Of a DNA stretch of 64,000 nucleotides, positions 22,733 through 32,222 are shown piece by piece. The notes beneath the pieces were generated by a model. The model saw only the letters and a list, made by a program, of their open reading frames with translations. It had not been told where the DNA came from and did not search any database. Position 1 is the stretch's first letter; each line of letters begins with the position of its first letter. The stretch covers positions 1-64,000 of the forward strand of contig JACMRL010000038.1 of the NCBI GenBank assembly GCA_014376435.1. Reading direction: 5' to 3'. The DNA is from Bdellovibrio sp. (GTDB lineage: Bacteria > Bdellovibrionota > Bdellovibrionia > Bdellovibrionales > Bdellovibrionaceae). A program made the position numbers and the translations under genes.

Positions 22733-24016
22733 TTACTTAGCTTTTTTCAACACGGCTGCGTAAAAACCATCAAAGCCGTGAATATGCGGCCAAATACGGT
22801 GTTCAGAAACTAACGACCAGTTTTTGCCCGCCGCGGAACCTAAAAACCATTTAACTTGTTCTTCATTTTCGCGTTTTAAAATACTGCAAGTGGCGTAAAC
22901 CATCGTGCCGCCAGATTTACACATTCCTGAATATCTGGATAAAATATCTTTTTGTAATTCGCAAACGGTAACGATCTGTTCAGGATTTAATTTCCATTTG
23001 GTGTCTGGATTGCGGCGTAAAACGCCTAGGCCAGAGCACGGGGAGTCGATCAAGACGCGGTCGAAAGTATTTTCCAAACGTTGAATCACTTTAGGCGAAT
23101 CGATCAGTTTAGTTTGTAAAATGGTGGCTCCGGCGCGGGCTGCGCGCTGCTTGAGATCTTGTAATTTCCAATCGTGAATATCCATGGCGACAATCTTGCC
23201 TTCATTCTGCATTAAAGAAGCTAGGTGTAACGATTTTCCGCCAGAGCCAGCGCAGGCATCGACGACGTGTTGGCCGGGCTGAACTTGTAATAAAGCGGCG
23301 ATAGATTGTGATCCCGCATCTTGCATTTCAAATTCGCCGTTTTTAGAGGCTTGAGTGGCAAATACGTTTTTTCTTATTTTTAAATGTAGTCCGTCAGGCA
23401 GTGTCACGCTACTTTTTATTTTAATGGTTTCAATTTTTTCAGCCTTCAAATCTTTGATCAGCTTTTCAATATTTGTTTTTAACGTGTTCGTGCGTAGAAA
23501 AATTTCAGGTTCTTTATTTAGGCTTTGCATAATCGCGGGCCAATCAGCCGCAAATTCTTTTTGACCTAATTCAAATAACCAATCTGGAAACGAATGTTCA
23601 ATCGCTGCGGGTTTTTGAGCTTTCATGCGACTTTGCACCTTTGCGGTGTCAATATTTCTAAACTCGGGGCGAGAAACTGGTTTTAAATTCTTAGTTACTA
23701 AATAGGCGCCGATCACGAGCCAAAGCTGTTCTGATTCGGCGATAAATTCTAGATTTCTTTTGTGTCGGATAATTCCGTAAACGGCTTCCGCAAAAAAACT
23801 ACGATCTTCGGCGGTCCAATTTTTATTAACTCGCATGTATTTATCAATCATGCGATCAGCGTGCTTTCCTTTTTCAAAAACTTCGATCAAAGCTTGAGAC
23901 AAGGTATTTAGAATATGAAATTGAACTGCTTTGCCCAAAGAAAATTTTCCTTCGTAATTAGCACTCTGTTGCAAATAAATCTTTAAGTCATGGAAATATT
24001 TAGACGAAGCTGCCAT
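22733..24016 (-). CDS. RsmB/NOP2-type RNA m5C methyltransferase
   Basis: The 427 residues have a helical N-terminal region like NusB/RsmB (FAEAVYGIIRHKRNLEF), then the catalytic domain: DACAGSGGKSLHLA for SAM binding, DSPCSGLGVLRRNPDTKW with one catalytic Cys, and YATCSILKRENEEQV with the second. Both Cys of the m5C mechanism are present. The likely target is 16S rRNA, by analogy with RsmB; the exact base cannot be told. Single gene between convergent psd and a divergent DUF4337 gene. Confidence 0.9.
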   Translation of the reverse strand: MAASSKYFHDLKIYLQQSANYEGKFSLGKAVQFHILNTLSQALIEVFEKGKHADRMIDKYMRVNKNWTAEDRSFFAEAVYGIIRHKRNLEFIAESEQLWLVIGAYLVTKNLKPVSRPEFRNIDTAKVQSRMKAQKPAAIEHSFPDWLFELGQKEFAADWPAIMQSLNKEPEIFLRTNTLKTNIEKLIKDLKAEKIETIKIKSSVTLPDGLHLKIRKNVFATQASKNGEFEMQDAGSQSIAALLQVQPGQHVVDACAGSGGKSLHLASLMQNEGKIVAMDIHDWKLQDLKQRAARAGATILQTKLIDSPKVIQRLENTFDRVLIDSPCSGLGVLRRNPDTKWKLNPEQIVTVCELQKDILSRYSGMCKSGGTMVYATCSILKRENEEQVKWFLGSAAGKNWSLVSEHRIWPHIHGFDGFYAAVLKKAK

Positions 24017-24116
24017 TGGCTACTCTTTTTAGCTAGCAAATAAACTTGCATAATATGACCGGCAAAGACTAGGCAAAAGACGAAGCCACAACTACATTAC
24101 AGCAACTGGAGTTAAT

Positions 24117-24653
24117 ATGGAAGAAATTGAAGTTCCGCTAGAAAGTACGCAAGAAAGTATCAACGAAGCAGCTCATCATGCTAAAGAAAGCTGGATCAGT
24201 AAAACAGCTTTATTTTCGGCCATTGTAGCAGTTATTGCGGCACTTGCTTCTTTGCTTGCGGGTCATCATTCAAATGAAGCGATGATTTCACAAATAAAGG
24301 CGTCAGATTCTTGGAGCTACTATCAAGCAAAAGGTGTTAAGGCGGCAATCTTAGAAAATAAAATGCAAGTTTTGGCTAGTTTGGGAAAATCCCATCAGGG
24401 TGATCAAGAAAAATTAGATCAGTACAAGCAGCAACAGGAAGAAATCTCAGAAAAATCAGAAGAATTACAAAAAGAGTCCGAACACCACTTAAAAATTCAC
24501 GAGATTTTGGCGCGTGCGGTTACCTTATTTCAGGTGGCGATTGCAATTACAGCGATAACGGTTTTAACGCGTAGAAAAAGATTTATGCTAGTTAGTTTTG
24601 GGTTTAGTTTGATTGCCGTGATCTTTTTTATTCAGGCTTTAATTCAACCGTAG
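24117..24653 (+). CDS. DUF4337-family membrane protein
   Basis: A 178-residue protein matches DUF4337: an acidic start, SWISKTALFSAIVAVIAALASLLAGHHSNEA with a first helix, SDSWSYYQAKGVKAAI, a long charged coiled-coil (about residues 80-125), then two C-terminal membrane helices. The family is widespread but of unknown function, probably an inner-membrane protein. An ACTGGAG-like ribosome site precedes the ATG. Confidence 0.8.
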   Translation: MEEIEVPLESTQESINEAAHHAKESWISKTALFSAIVAVIAALASLLAGHHSNEAMISQIKASDSWSYYQAKGVKAAILENKMQVLASLGKSHQGDQEKLDQYKQQQEEISEKSEELQKESEHHLKIHEILARAVTLFQVAIAITAITVLTRRKRFMLVSFGFSLIAVIFFIQALIQP

Positions 24654-24756
24654 TAATTGTCACAGAAAAACCTTGCGTGTTGGCAATCCATTAAAAATCT
24701 GTAACTATTATTCGAAGCGAAGCAATTTTGCTGGCTATTTAACAACGGGGATGAAA

Positions 24757-24963
24757 ATGAAAAAAATTATTTTGGCGATGATCGTAACTATGGTTGCTAG
24801 TTTCGCACATGCTGAAGAAGCAAAAAAAGATATTAAAAAAGAATTGTCTGAAATCAACGGTAAAATTAATACTGAACTTGGCCACGCGGCTGATAAAATT
24901 GAAGAAGCCCGTGTAAAAGTGAAGGCTAAGGCCAAAGCTAAAGCTAAAAAAACTGAAAAGTAG
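24757..24963 (+). CDS. Small exported Lys/Ala-rich protein (68 aa)
   Basis: I start at the second of two close ATG codons (24757), which has GGGG 6 bases upstream and a signal peptide (KKIILAMIVTMVASFAHAEE) directly after. The mature part is a helical, strongly charged stretch ending in alternating Lys and Ala. It could be a small periplasmic coiled-coil or apolipoprotein-like protein. No family recognised. Confidence 0.5.
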   Translation: MKKIILAMIVTMVASFAHAEEAKKDIKKELSEINGKINTELGHAADKIEEARVKVKAKAKAKAKKTEK

Positions 24964-24990
24964 TTTTAGTCAGAAGAGCTTCTTATCAAG

Positions 24991-25821
24991 ATGGAAAAAT
25001 ATCTAGAAACGAAAAGAATAATTCTGCGACAGTTTTCACCTCAAGATGAAGATGCTCTTCTTGATTTAGATAGTGATCCCGAAGTGATGAAGTATTTAAC
25101 CAACGGTAAGCTAAGTAATCGTCACGATATTAAAAAAATGATGGCGCGAGTATCGGCTTTACTTGAACACAGCAATGATCAATTCGGCGTTTGGGTGGCC
25201 ATCGAAAAAGAAACAAATAATTTCATTGGTTGGTTTCATTTGTTTCCATCGCAAGATGAAGCTGAAAATTTAAACATACTATTTTTAGGATTTCGTCTAA
25301 AAAAAATATACTGGGGAAAATCTTACGCGACCGAAGTTTCGAAAGCCCTGATTGAAAAAGCATTCAATGAACTAGATGCGGTTGAAGTTTGTGCGCAAGC
25401 CATGAAATCAAACTTAGCCTCGCAAAATGTGATGACCAAGGTAGGAATGACTTTTCGCAATCAGTACAAAGAAAATTCACTTCCCAAAGGATTTCAACAA
25501 GCCGTTCTTTTTTCGATCAAAAAATCTGAATACAGCAAGGATCACATGGCATTTATACTTTTCGAAAAAGGCAAAAAAATTGGCGAGATCGCTGACTGGG
25601 CGGTTACCTCGCAAGAACCATTTTATAAAAATATTTTAGGAAAGATGGTTTTATCGCAACCACTAAAAGACGAATGTACATTTGTTTCACCGAAGCCAAT
25701 TAACCGTAAAGCGCAGTTAACCGTAATAGAAAACGGCACGCGCCAGTTCGATCTGCAAATAAAATCGGTGAAGGGCTCAACTTGGGTGACGGCTACGATC
25801 GTGTCGCAAAGCGATTTGTAG
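24991..25821 (+). CDS. GNAT acetyltransferase (RimJ/RimL type) with C-terminal extension
   Basis: The first 170 residues follow the RimJ/RimL GNAT pattern: LETKRIILRQFSPQDEDAL, DPEVMKYL, FGVWVAIEKETNNFIGWFHL, YWGKSYATEVSKALIEKAF and SNLASQNVMTKVGMTF. A further 100 residues (MAFILFEKGKKIGEI to the end) form an extra domain that I do not recognise, about half beta by appearance. GNAT members of this type acetylate N-termini or small amines. The substrate is unknown. Confidence 0.75.
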   Translation: MEKYLETKRIILRQFSPQDEDALLDLDSDPEVMKYLTNGKLSNRHDIKKMMARVSALLEHSNDQFGVWVAIEKETNNFIGWFHLFPSQDEAENLNILFLGFRLKKIYWGKSYATEVSKALIEKAFNELDAVEVCAQAMKSNLASQNVMTKVGMTFRNQYKENSLPKGFQQAVLFSIKKSEYSKDHMAFILFEKGKKIGEIADWAVTSQEPFYKNILGKMVLSQPLKDECTFVSPKPINRKAQLTVIENGTRQFDLQIKSVKGSTWVTATIVSQSDL

Positions 25822-25833
25822 TAAATATAGTAA

Positions 25834-26574
25834 TTATTTAGCTTCTGGTTCTTTAGCGAACTTTATCAGGATTTCATAATTTTTATTAAGCTCAATAATT
25901 TCGTCGTGTGATCCGCCTACATCTGGGTGAAAAACGCGTGATAATCTTTTCTTCGCCATTCCGATGACGGTGGCGTTCAATGGATGTTCCATCAGAAAAC
26001 CATTCATAGAAAAAAAAGTAACGGCCGTTTGCACATCCGCCGGAAATTCAAAAGCATCTGCAACTACTGCTTTTTTAGATTTCTTAGATTGCTTTTGGTC
26101 TTTTAGGCGCTGCTTTTGTTTTTGATATTGTTCTTTGCGGTAGTCAGCTTGCTTTGCCTTGTAAGCCGCTTGTGAATCTAACTGCGCCTGTGAAGGCGGG
26201 CGAGGCGTAAATGTAGGTTTTTGGAAAACGTTTTTATTGGCCACTAATAAAGAAGTAGGCTCGCTCACTTCGATATCTGTTTTTTCATCTAGAAATCCTG
26301 GATGGCTTTGCTCGGCTTTTAAAAGCGCCGCCCATATATGTTTACAAAGAATTCTTTTTTTACCTGCGGGGCAATTACAAGCCGCATTGATTAACGGGCT
26401 ACCCACGTCAGAAGATTTCAAAGTAATTTTAAAAGTACTGGCGCCGCGGATATATGCTTGAACTTCGGTATCGGACGGCTGCGATGAAGTAACGACGCCT
26501 TTACGAAAATAAACCTGACCGCTAGAGCGTGTTTCAGGTTTAAAAAAGTTTTCCCAGGCGGCCAGTGACATCAA
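25834..26574 (-). CDS. SWIM zinc-finger and J-domain-like fusion protein
   Basis: Residues 1-80 hold a SWIM zinc finger (CNCPAGKKRILCKHIWA, ligands C66, C68, C77, H79), a module that binds DNA or proteins. A Gln/Lys-rich charged linker (about 120-165) follows, then a C-terminal J-domain-like hairpin with HPD (about residues 216-218) in RVFHPDVGG, expected to stimulate an Hsp70. The product may bring DnaK to a nucleic-acid or protein target. This combination is unusual. The gene converges with the GNAT gene and lies 9 bases before the DUF481 gene. Confidence 0.65.
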   Translation of the reverse strand: MMSLAAWENFFKPETRSSGQVYFRKGVVTSSQPSDTEVQAYIRGASTFKITLKSSDVGSPLINAACNCPAGKKRILCKHIWAALLKAEQSHPGFLDEKTDIEVSEPTSLLVANKNVFQKPTFTPRPPSQAQLDSQAAYKAKQADYRKEQYQKQKQRLKDQKQSKKSKKAVVADAFEFPADVQTAVTFFSMNGFLMEHPLNATVIGMAKKRLSRVFHPDVGGSHDEIIELNKNYEILIKFAKEPEAK

Positions 26575-26583
26575 AAAAGCTTA

Positions 26584-27300
26584 TCAGAACTTTGCCACCA
26601 AGGCAGTAGTAAATGTAGTATCTTCTTTTTTCTCGTTCAGAGTTAAAGTTTTATTGTGGTATTTTACTAGGTAAGCCACTTTTAAAGATAAAAGTGAATT
26701 CATTAAGACGGTAACTGAAGGTTCGTAATTAACTAAGTAAGCTTCTGAATCACTAAAATTTGGCAAATACTCGACCCATACTTTTCCGCTGACTGAATCA
26801 TTAAATTTACGCGTGTATTCAATATATGAACGGCCGTAGCTTTCGTACTTGGTAGGGGCCGCTTGTGAAGATAAAGTTTTTGTATAACGGTAACCGGCCT
26901 CAGTAAAAAGCTTTTCATTATCGTCTTGAATTATAAAATATTTGGCACCGATATCAGAGTTATCTCTTTGTGTATAGCCCGCGAAAGAATCGCTTTCCGC
27001 CCCGTGTTGTAAAAATGCAGACCACCATGCAGAAATAATAAATTCATATCGTAAAGCTGCATCCCACGCTTTGGCAGTTTGTACGCCCGTGGTTTTAGTT
27101 TCTAAGTATTGGCCCGTTAAGGTTAAAGCATTTTTATTAATTGTATAAACAGTCTTTTGCTTTCCGTTGTAACTTTCAGAATTTGAGTTACCACCAACTT
27201 TAACTACACCTAAAGTAGACTCGTGTTCCCAGCCTTGTTTTTCTTCGGCTAAAGCTAAATTTGCAGTAAAAAACACAACGAACGCTAACGCTAATTTCAT
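26584..27300 (-). CDS. DUF481 outer-membrane beta-barrel protein
   Basis: ATG 27300 begins a signal peptide (KLALAFVVFFTANLALAEE); the longer frame to 27417 adds unlikely residues. The 238-residue product has the DUF481 layout, with repeated amphipathic strands (STLGVVKVGGNSNSES, TLTGQYLETKT, AWDAALRYEF, EAGYRYTKTLSS, TTALVAKF) ending in the C-terminal aromatic typical of outer-membrane insertion. Probably an outer-membrane barrel of unknown function. Confidence 0.8.
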   Translation of the reverse strand: MKLALAFVVFFTANLALAEEKQGWEHESTLGVVKVGGNSNSESYNGKQKTVYTINKNALTLTGQYLETKTTGVQTAKAWDAALRYEFIISAWWSAFLQHGAESDSFAGYTQRDNSDIGAKYFIIQDDNEKLFTEAGYRYTKTLSSQAAPTKYESYGRSYIEYTRKFNDSVSGKVWVEYLPNFSDSEAYLVNYEPSVTVLMNSLLSLKVAYLVKYHNKTLTLNEKKEDTTFTTALVAKF

Positions 27301-27457
27301 AGAACTTCCTTTTTTGAATTTTGTAAAATATCCGGCTCGGTTTAAATTGTCTAATAACTTTTTATAGGGGCGAAATTCCACACAAAATATCTTAATTTTA
27401 GCAAAATATTGTGGCATTTGGCCTGACTGGTTATATTCAAAAAATCGGGAGAACTAA

Positions 27458-27979
27458 ATGAAAAAAAAATCACGTTTAAAAAAAACATCAGAATTGCACG
27501 TTGAGCCAAGCGCGGAAGGAGTCGTTAAACTTCTTTTAAAAGACCACGAAGCCATGCGCGTTTTAATGAAACAAGTTAAATCACACCGCGCAACGCCGGC
27601 AAAAATATACAAAAGTTTTGAACTACTAGAAAAATTAGTTCTGTCGCACGTTAAAGCGGAAGAATATTCATTACTAAACCGGATTGATCACCATCCGAAG
27701 TTTGAAGATCACGCTAAAGAGAGCATCGAAGAGCACAATATCCACGAAAATATTTTAAAAGGCATCCGCCGCTTAAGAGATCAAGATCGTAAAATTACGC
27801 AGATGAAGATTTTCTGTGAAATGTTAAAAGACCATATCGATGAAGAGGAAGAAGAGTTATTTCCACAATTCAAAAAATATTCGGCAACATCGACTCGTAA
27901 AAAAATGGGAACTTTATTCTTACGCCGCCGCGAGCAGACTCGTCTGAACGGCGAACATTTAGGTTCGATGAACGACTAA
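27458..27979 (+). CDS. Hemerythrin-domain protein
   Basis: This 173-residue soluble protein has the HHE pattern: LLLKDHEAMR with H, VLSHVKAEEYSLL with H and E, IEEHNIHENIL, and MLKDHIDEEEEELFPQF with H and E. These ligands fit a non-heme di-iron centre that binds oxygen or nitric oxide. The tail is basic and unstructured. A GGAG ribosome site precedes the ATG. It may act in oxygen or NO sensing or iron handling. It is divergent from the DUF481 gene. Confidence 0.85.
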   Translation: MKKKSRLKKTSELHVEPSAEGVVKLLLKDHEAMRVLMKQVKSHRATPAKIYKSFELLEKLVLSHVKAEEYSLLNRIDHHPKFEDHAKESIEEHNIHENILKGIRRLRDQDRKITQMKIFCEMLKDHIDEEEEELFPQFKKYSATSTRKKMGTLFLRRREQTRLNGEHLGSMND

Positions 27980-28018
27980 TTTTTTGACTTTTGCTGCATA
28001 TTCCAGAAATCTACCTAA

Positions 28019-29230
28019 ATGAAATCAGCAGCAAATAAAAAATCAATCTACTTCATCTTCGTAACCATCACTCTAGACATGGTCGGCATCGGCTTAATCA
28101 TGCCCGTACTGCCTGATGTACTACGCCGCTTTATTTCAGACCCGACCGAATTAACAAAACTATTTGGCTATTTCGTGGCTGTTTACGCGTTGATGCAATT
28201 TTTCGCATCGCCAATATTAGGAAGTTTATCGGATCGCTATGGACGGCGTTCTATTTTACTAATTTCGTTATTAGGTTCGGCCGTTGATTATGTTTTTATG
28301 GCGGTTGCATCAACATTGCCGTTATTATTTATTGGCCGAGTAATTTCTGGCTTAACCGGCGCAAGTATGACAGTCGCCAATTCATACATCGCAGATATTT
28401 CTGATGACTCAAATCGTTCGGCAAATTTTGGAATGATCGGCGCCGCGTTTGGCATTGGTTTTATTGCTGGCCCCGTTTTAGGCGGAGCATTAGGTCACTT
28501 TGGCCCAACGGTTCCCTTCATCGCGGCGGCCATTTTAAATTTTCTAAACTTTTTATTTGGGTTATTTATTTTACCAGAATCTTTAGCGCCCGAGCATCGC
28601 AGACCTTTTGAATTAAAAAAAATAAATCCGTTTGTTTCGATTGTTAAAATTTTAAAACCCTCTCCAATCTTGGTATTTATACTAACTTATTCTTTATTGG
28701 TGCTGGCGGGAAGTTCTCACCCCAGCATTTGGACTTTATACACGGAATACAAATTTGGATGGAGTCCTTTACAAGTGGGCCTTTCGCTTAGTTTTGTAGG
28801 TTTAATTTACGGAGTCAGCCAAGCAGTCTTAACGAAAAAATTAGTGCCTATATGGGGAGAAAATAAAGCTTTAATCATTGGTCTGATTTTTAATGCGATC
28901 GGCTTTACGCTTTATGCATTTGCGACCCATGGCTGGATGGTTTACGCGATTATGTTAGGAAGTTGTTTGGCGGGATTAACGAATCCGTGCTTGCAGTCAA
29001 TCATGACTAAAAAAGTTGAAGCAAATCGTCAGGGTGAATTGCAAGGTGATCTAGTTGCGTTATCAAGTTTAGCGGCGATTGCGGCGCCAATACTTTATAC
29101 GGCCACTTTTAATTTAGGTATTAGACCCGATAGCCCAATTCCGTTTGCGGGATTACCGTATTTGATCGCGGCGGCATTTGTGGTTTTAAGTTGGATTTTA
29201 TTACGTCGCAGGTTAAGTAACGAAGCATGA
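28019..29230 (+). CDS. MFS efflux transporter, TetA-like
   Basis: The 403-residue protein has about 12 membrane helices. It starts with IYFIFVTITLDMVGIGLIMPVLP, close to the tetracycline-efflux subfamily, and has the GSLSDRYGRR loop (motif A) and a GASMTVANSYIADI region (helix 4-5). It probably extrudes drugs by proton antiport, though the specificity cannot be inferred. The next gene's ATG overlaps its stop (ATGA), so it is coupled to a GNAT gene. Confidence 0.85.
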   Translation: MKSAANKKSIYFIFVTITLDMVGIGLIMPVLPDVLRRFISDPTELTKLFGYFVAVYALMQFFASPILGSLSDRYGRRSILLISLLGSAVDYVFMAVASTLPLLFIGRVISGLTGASMTVANSYIADISDDSNRSANFGMIGAAFGIGFIAGPVLGGALGHFGPTVPFIAAAILNFLNFLFGLFILPESLAPEHRRPFELKKINPFVSIVKILKPSPILVFILTYSLLVLAGSSHPSIWTLYTEYKFGWSPLQVGLSLSFVGLIYGVSQAVLTKKLVPIWGENKALIIGLIFNAIGFTLYAFATHGWMVYAIMLGSCLAGLTNPCLQSIMTKKVEANRQGELQGDLVALSSLAAIAAPILYTATFNLGIRPDSPIPFAGLPYLIAAAFVVLSWILLRRRLSNEA

Positions 29231-29883
29231 ATCTGTTAAAAACACGTTTCTTTCGCCACTACAAAAATAAGCCCTACAAATTTTTGGGAATCGTTCGCCA
29301 TTCAGAAACATTGGAAGAGCTAGCGTTGTACGAAACGCTGTATGAAAACGACCACGGAAAGCTTTGGGTTCGCCCGAAAGGAATGTTTTTCGAAGATGTA
29401 GTTATCGCCGACATTAAACAACCGCGCTTTCGACCTATTGAATTCAAATACAAAATATTTGATCAAACTTCTAATTCTTTAATGCAAGAAATTAAAATGA
29501 TATATCTTGCTTGTTTCGAAAAAGCTTTTGATCAGAAAAAGTTTTTAGCGAAGATTGCAGATAAGAAAAACTTTATGTGCTTGTTAGCGTATGAAGACGA
29601 AAAATCCGTAGCAATGAAGTTAGGCTACGCGATCAGCGATACAAAATTTTATTCGTGGTTAGGCGCAGTTCGGCCTGAATATCAAGATTTGGGCTTAGCC
29701 AGTGAACTAATGCGCCAGCAGCACGAATGGTGCAAGCAACAGAAGTTCGAGCGAATTGAAGCGCGCTCGCGTAATCAATTCACAAATATGATTTCATTAA
29801 ACTTAGCGAACGGATTTAAGATCACGGGTACTATTCCAGATCAGGGTGACTTGAAGATCGTCTTTGAAAAAGACTTAACTTAA
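29227..29883 (+). CDS. GNAT acetyltransferase
   Basis: The first 75 residues form an N-terminal extension similar to a DUF1653-like domain (YKFLGIVRHSETLEELALYE, LWVRPKGMFFEDV). The rest is a GNAT core with FYSWLGAVRPEYQDLGLASELMRQQ carrying the acetyl-CoA loop and RNQFTNMISLNLANGFKITG. It overlaps the MFS transporter gene and probably shares its expression. Acceptor substrate unknown. Confidence 0.75.
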   Translation: MNLLKTRFFRHYKNKPYKFLGIVRHSETLEELALYETLYENDHGKLWVRPKGMFFEDVVIADIKQPRFRPIEFKYKIFDQTSNSLMQEIKMIYLACFEKAFDQKKFLAKIADKKNFMCLLAYEDEKSVAMKLGYAISDTKFYSWLGAVRPEYQDLGLASELMRQQHEWCKQQKFERIEARSRNQFTNMISLNLANGFKITGTIPDQGDLKIVFEKDLT

Positions 29884-29985
29884 TCGTCATAGTGTAAACC
29901 AATTCGACACATTTACCTGATAGATCAAATATATCCCCAATGAAGGGGCATGTTTCTAGCAAAACATTCAAGTCTGGAGACCTGG

Positions 29986-30480
29986 ATGTTTAAATCAATT
30001 ATCGCGGTTATTATGTTATCTAGCGCCCAAGGCTTCGCCGGGGTATCTGACATTACGCCGACCACCGACGCAATTATTCCCTCATTGATTGAACAAGTTA
30101 TTGTCTTACAAAAAGAATCCGGTCAATCCATGGCGATTCGATTTGTACAGGTTGATAACGGAGGATCTTCAGATTCGCCGCGCCGATCAAGATATTATCT
30201 TTCGTTTCACCGTGATGGAGAAATGTTTGATGTGGATGGTAGTTATTTAGTTTTAGATGAAGCCTCAGATTTAAAAGTTTCAAAGTTAAGTCTATCTGCC
30301 GGCATATTTGATATTTCATATATTCAAACGGTGGATGAAGAGGGTAGAAAAACGGCGCGAGTTTCTTCGCGTTTAAATATTTCTGAAGTTTTAAAAGAAG
30401 TTAAAGCGGCTAAGTCAGCCAATGAAGACGAAATTTATAAATTAAAAAGCGCGATTGGCTTTCAAAATATTAAACCTTAA
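29986..30480 (+). CDS. Exported protein of unknown function (164 aa)
   Basis: I choose ATG 29986, with GGAG upstream and a signal peptide (FKSIIAVIMLSSAQGFAG) directly following, over the earlier ATG 29950. The mature part is about 145 residues, acidic, with an alternating beta pattern (RYYLSFHRDGEMFDVDGSYL) and a helical C-terminus, and no Cys. No family recognised. It converges with the FAD oxidoreductase gene. Confidence 0.55.
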   Translation: MFKSIIAVIMLSSAQGFAGVSDITPTTDAIIPSLIEQVIVLQKESGQSMAIRFVQVDNGGSSDSPRRSRYYLSFHRDGEMFDVDGSYLVLDEASDLKVSKLSLSAGIFDISYIQTVDEEGRKTARVSSRLNISEVLKEVKAAKSANEDEIYKLKSAIGFQNIKP

Positions 30481-31653
30481 TTAAAACTGAATGCGCTTAA
30501 TATCAAAGTGGCTAGGTAATTGCGCTCCGTAAGAATTCTCAACCATTACGCGGGCGCTGTTAAAACTAAGCCCCATCCCGTGCCCCGAGCAACCCGCCAT
30601 TAGGTAAACGCCCTGTTTAGACGGATGCGCGCCAATAATCATCTGGCCATCGTTGGTGAAGCCCATGATGCCGCTCCAGCGATAATTAATTTTTACATTT
30701 GTAGTTGATTGGAAATAACTTTGTGTAAATTCAGTTAAAGCTTTTTGAATTTTATCAGTGGTTTCATCCAAAGCCGTGTTTTCGGCCTCAATATCGTGAT
30801 TACGAAATCCGCCAACTAGTAATTCACCCGTCGGTAATTGCCTGAAGTAACAAAGATGTTTCGTTAAGTAACAAGGTCCTTTCACAAAAGCGGGTAAGGC
30901 TTCGGTCACCACAATTTGCCCACGCTGTGGTTTTACATGGTTTTTTAATTCAGGCAAAAGCATCGATGCAAAACCATTCAAACAAACAAATACTTTTTTT
31001 GCATTCAGTTGATGATGCTGAGTTCTGACCAACGACGATCCATTTTCAGATTTGACCGAAAACACTTCTTCACCAAGTAAGAAAGTCGTTTTGTTCAAGC
31101 GAGATTTAATTTTTTTCAAAAGCTTCACCGGATGAATCACGCCGTCGTGTTTGTACTGAATGGCGCCTTGAAAATTTCTAACCCCATACTGACTAGCTAA
31201 ATATTTCTCATCAATTAGTTCCACATCAATCTTTGCTCGTTGCATATCTGCAAAAATAGTATGGTAACGGGTCCAATCATTTTCCGACGCAGCCACCGTG
31301 CAAGAACCGGTTGATAAGTAATCTACAGTAGATACGTCGTCTTGCATAATTTCGGATTTAAGTAACTCACGGTTTTGCTCAGAGAATTTCCAAATCTCGA
31401 TCGCTTTTTCAAAACCAAATTGTTGATTTAGTTTATTAAAGTGCTCTGCCGATCCGCAAGTTATGAAACCCGCATTGCGTCCAGAGGCTCCAAAGCCTAA
31501 GGAATGTTTATCAACGATGGCGATATTTAAAGTGGGATCTTTTTTTTCTAACCAGTAAGCAGTCGAAAGACCCGCGATACCAGCGCCAATAATGACGGCG
31601 TCAAAGTTTTTCGAATTCGTCTTTGATTCATCTAACCAGTAAGAAATACTCAT
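30481..31653 (-). CDS. FAD-dependent oxidoreductase (DAO family)
   Basis: A 390-residue protein with an N-terminal dinucleotide fold: VIIGAGIAGLSTAYWLE, then VDKHSLGFGASGRNAGFIT, close to the PuuB/OrdL and glycine-oxidase type. MGFTNDGQMIIGAHP and YLMAGCSGHGMGLS near the C-terminus complete the DAO pattern. It would oxidise an amino acid or other amine, with FAD. It is the last gene of a three-gene run with a GNAT and a GcvH-like gene. The substrate is unknown. Confidence 0.85.
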   Translation of the reverse strand: MSISYWLDESKTNSKNFDAVIIGAGIAGLSTAYWLEKKDPTLNIAIVDKHSLGFGASGRNAGFITCGSAEHFNKLNQQFGFEKAIEIWKFSEQNRELLKSEIMQDDVSTVDYLSTGSCTVAASENDWTRYHTIFADMQRAKIDVELIDEKYLASQYGVRNFQGAIQYKHDGVIHPVKLLKKIKSRLNKTTFLLGEEVFSVKSENGSSLVRTQHHQLNAKKVFVCLNGFASMLLPELKNHVKPQRGQIVVTEALPAFVKGPCYLTKHLCYFRQLPTGELLVGGFRNHDIEAENTALDETTDKIQKALTEFTQSYFQSTTNVKINYRWSGIMGFTNDGQMIIGAHPSKQGVYLMAGCSGHGMGLSFNSARVMVENSYGAQLPSHFDIKRIQF

Positions 31654-32222
31654 GCCGATTCTTTCTCAAAGCGTAAAAACATTTCAATCGAAGTGCAGCG
31701 GCAAGGTTTTCCGTCTCGCGGACAAACGTAATCCACATCAATCCAATACAACGGATGTTCGATGATTGTATGAAAGCCAATTTTTTGTAAATAACGAAAC
31801 GAAGAATTATTCGGAGATTCTTTCCACGAGTGCGTGATAATCCCTTTGGCGCCCAGCTTTTTAAAAATCTCAATCGATTTTTGTGAAAGTTTGGGGCCCC
31901 AGTTTTGGCCTTGTAGTTCGGCGGATAAAAATAAACTTTGAAAGTAAGCGGCTTCGTGAATTTGAAACGGCCATAAATCCGGACGCAGTTTTGCACCCTT
32001 TCCGCCGGCCCAATTTCCCGGAGGAAAAGCTAAACGTAAACCTTTAACTTCTTGAGTCGTTGGATCTAATAAAACAAACGAACTGATTTCTCCGCTCGTC
32101 GTTACCGATTTTCTTTGATTTTCTTTTAGTTCATCGAATGAGTAGTAACCGACGCCGATTTGCGCATCGGTGAATTTTTTGACCGCTTCAATGTCGCTGA
32201 TCAGAAATTCTTTTATTTGCAC
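31650..32222 (-). CDS. GNAT-fold acetyltransferase-like protein
   Basis: The GTG start at 32222 shares a base with the upstream gene's stop, and the stop overlaps the oxidoreductase start (ATGA). The 190 residues follow a GNAT plan: an N-terminal MQIKEFLISDIEAVKKF, a FQSLFLSAELQGQNWGPKLSQKSIEIFKKLGA acetyl-CoA region and SSFRYLQKIGFHTI. Near the end it has CPRDGKPCRC, a Cys-rich motif possibly binding metal, unusual for GNATs. The acceptor is unknown. Confidence 0.6.
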   Translation of the reverse strand: MQIKEFLISDIEAVKKFTDAQIGVGYYSFDELKENQRKSVTTSGEISSFVLLDPTTQEVKGLRLAFPPGNWAGGKGAKLRPDLWPFQIHEAAYFQSLFLSAELQGQNWGPKLSQKSIEIFKKLGAKGIITHSWKESPNNSSFRYLQKIGFHTIIEHPLYWIDVDYVCPRDGKPCRCTSIEMFLRFEKESA

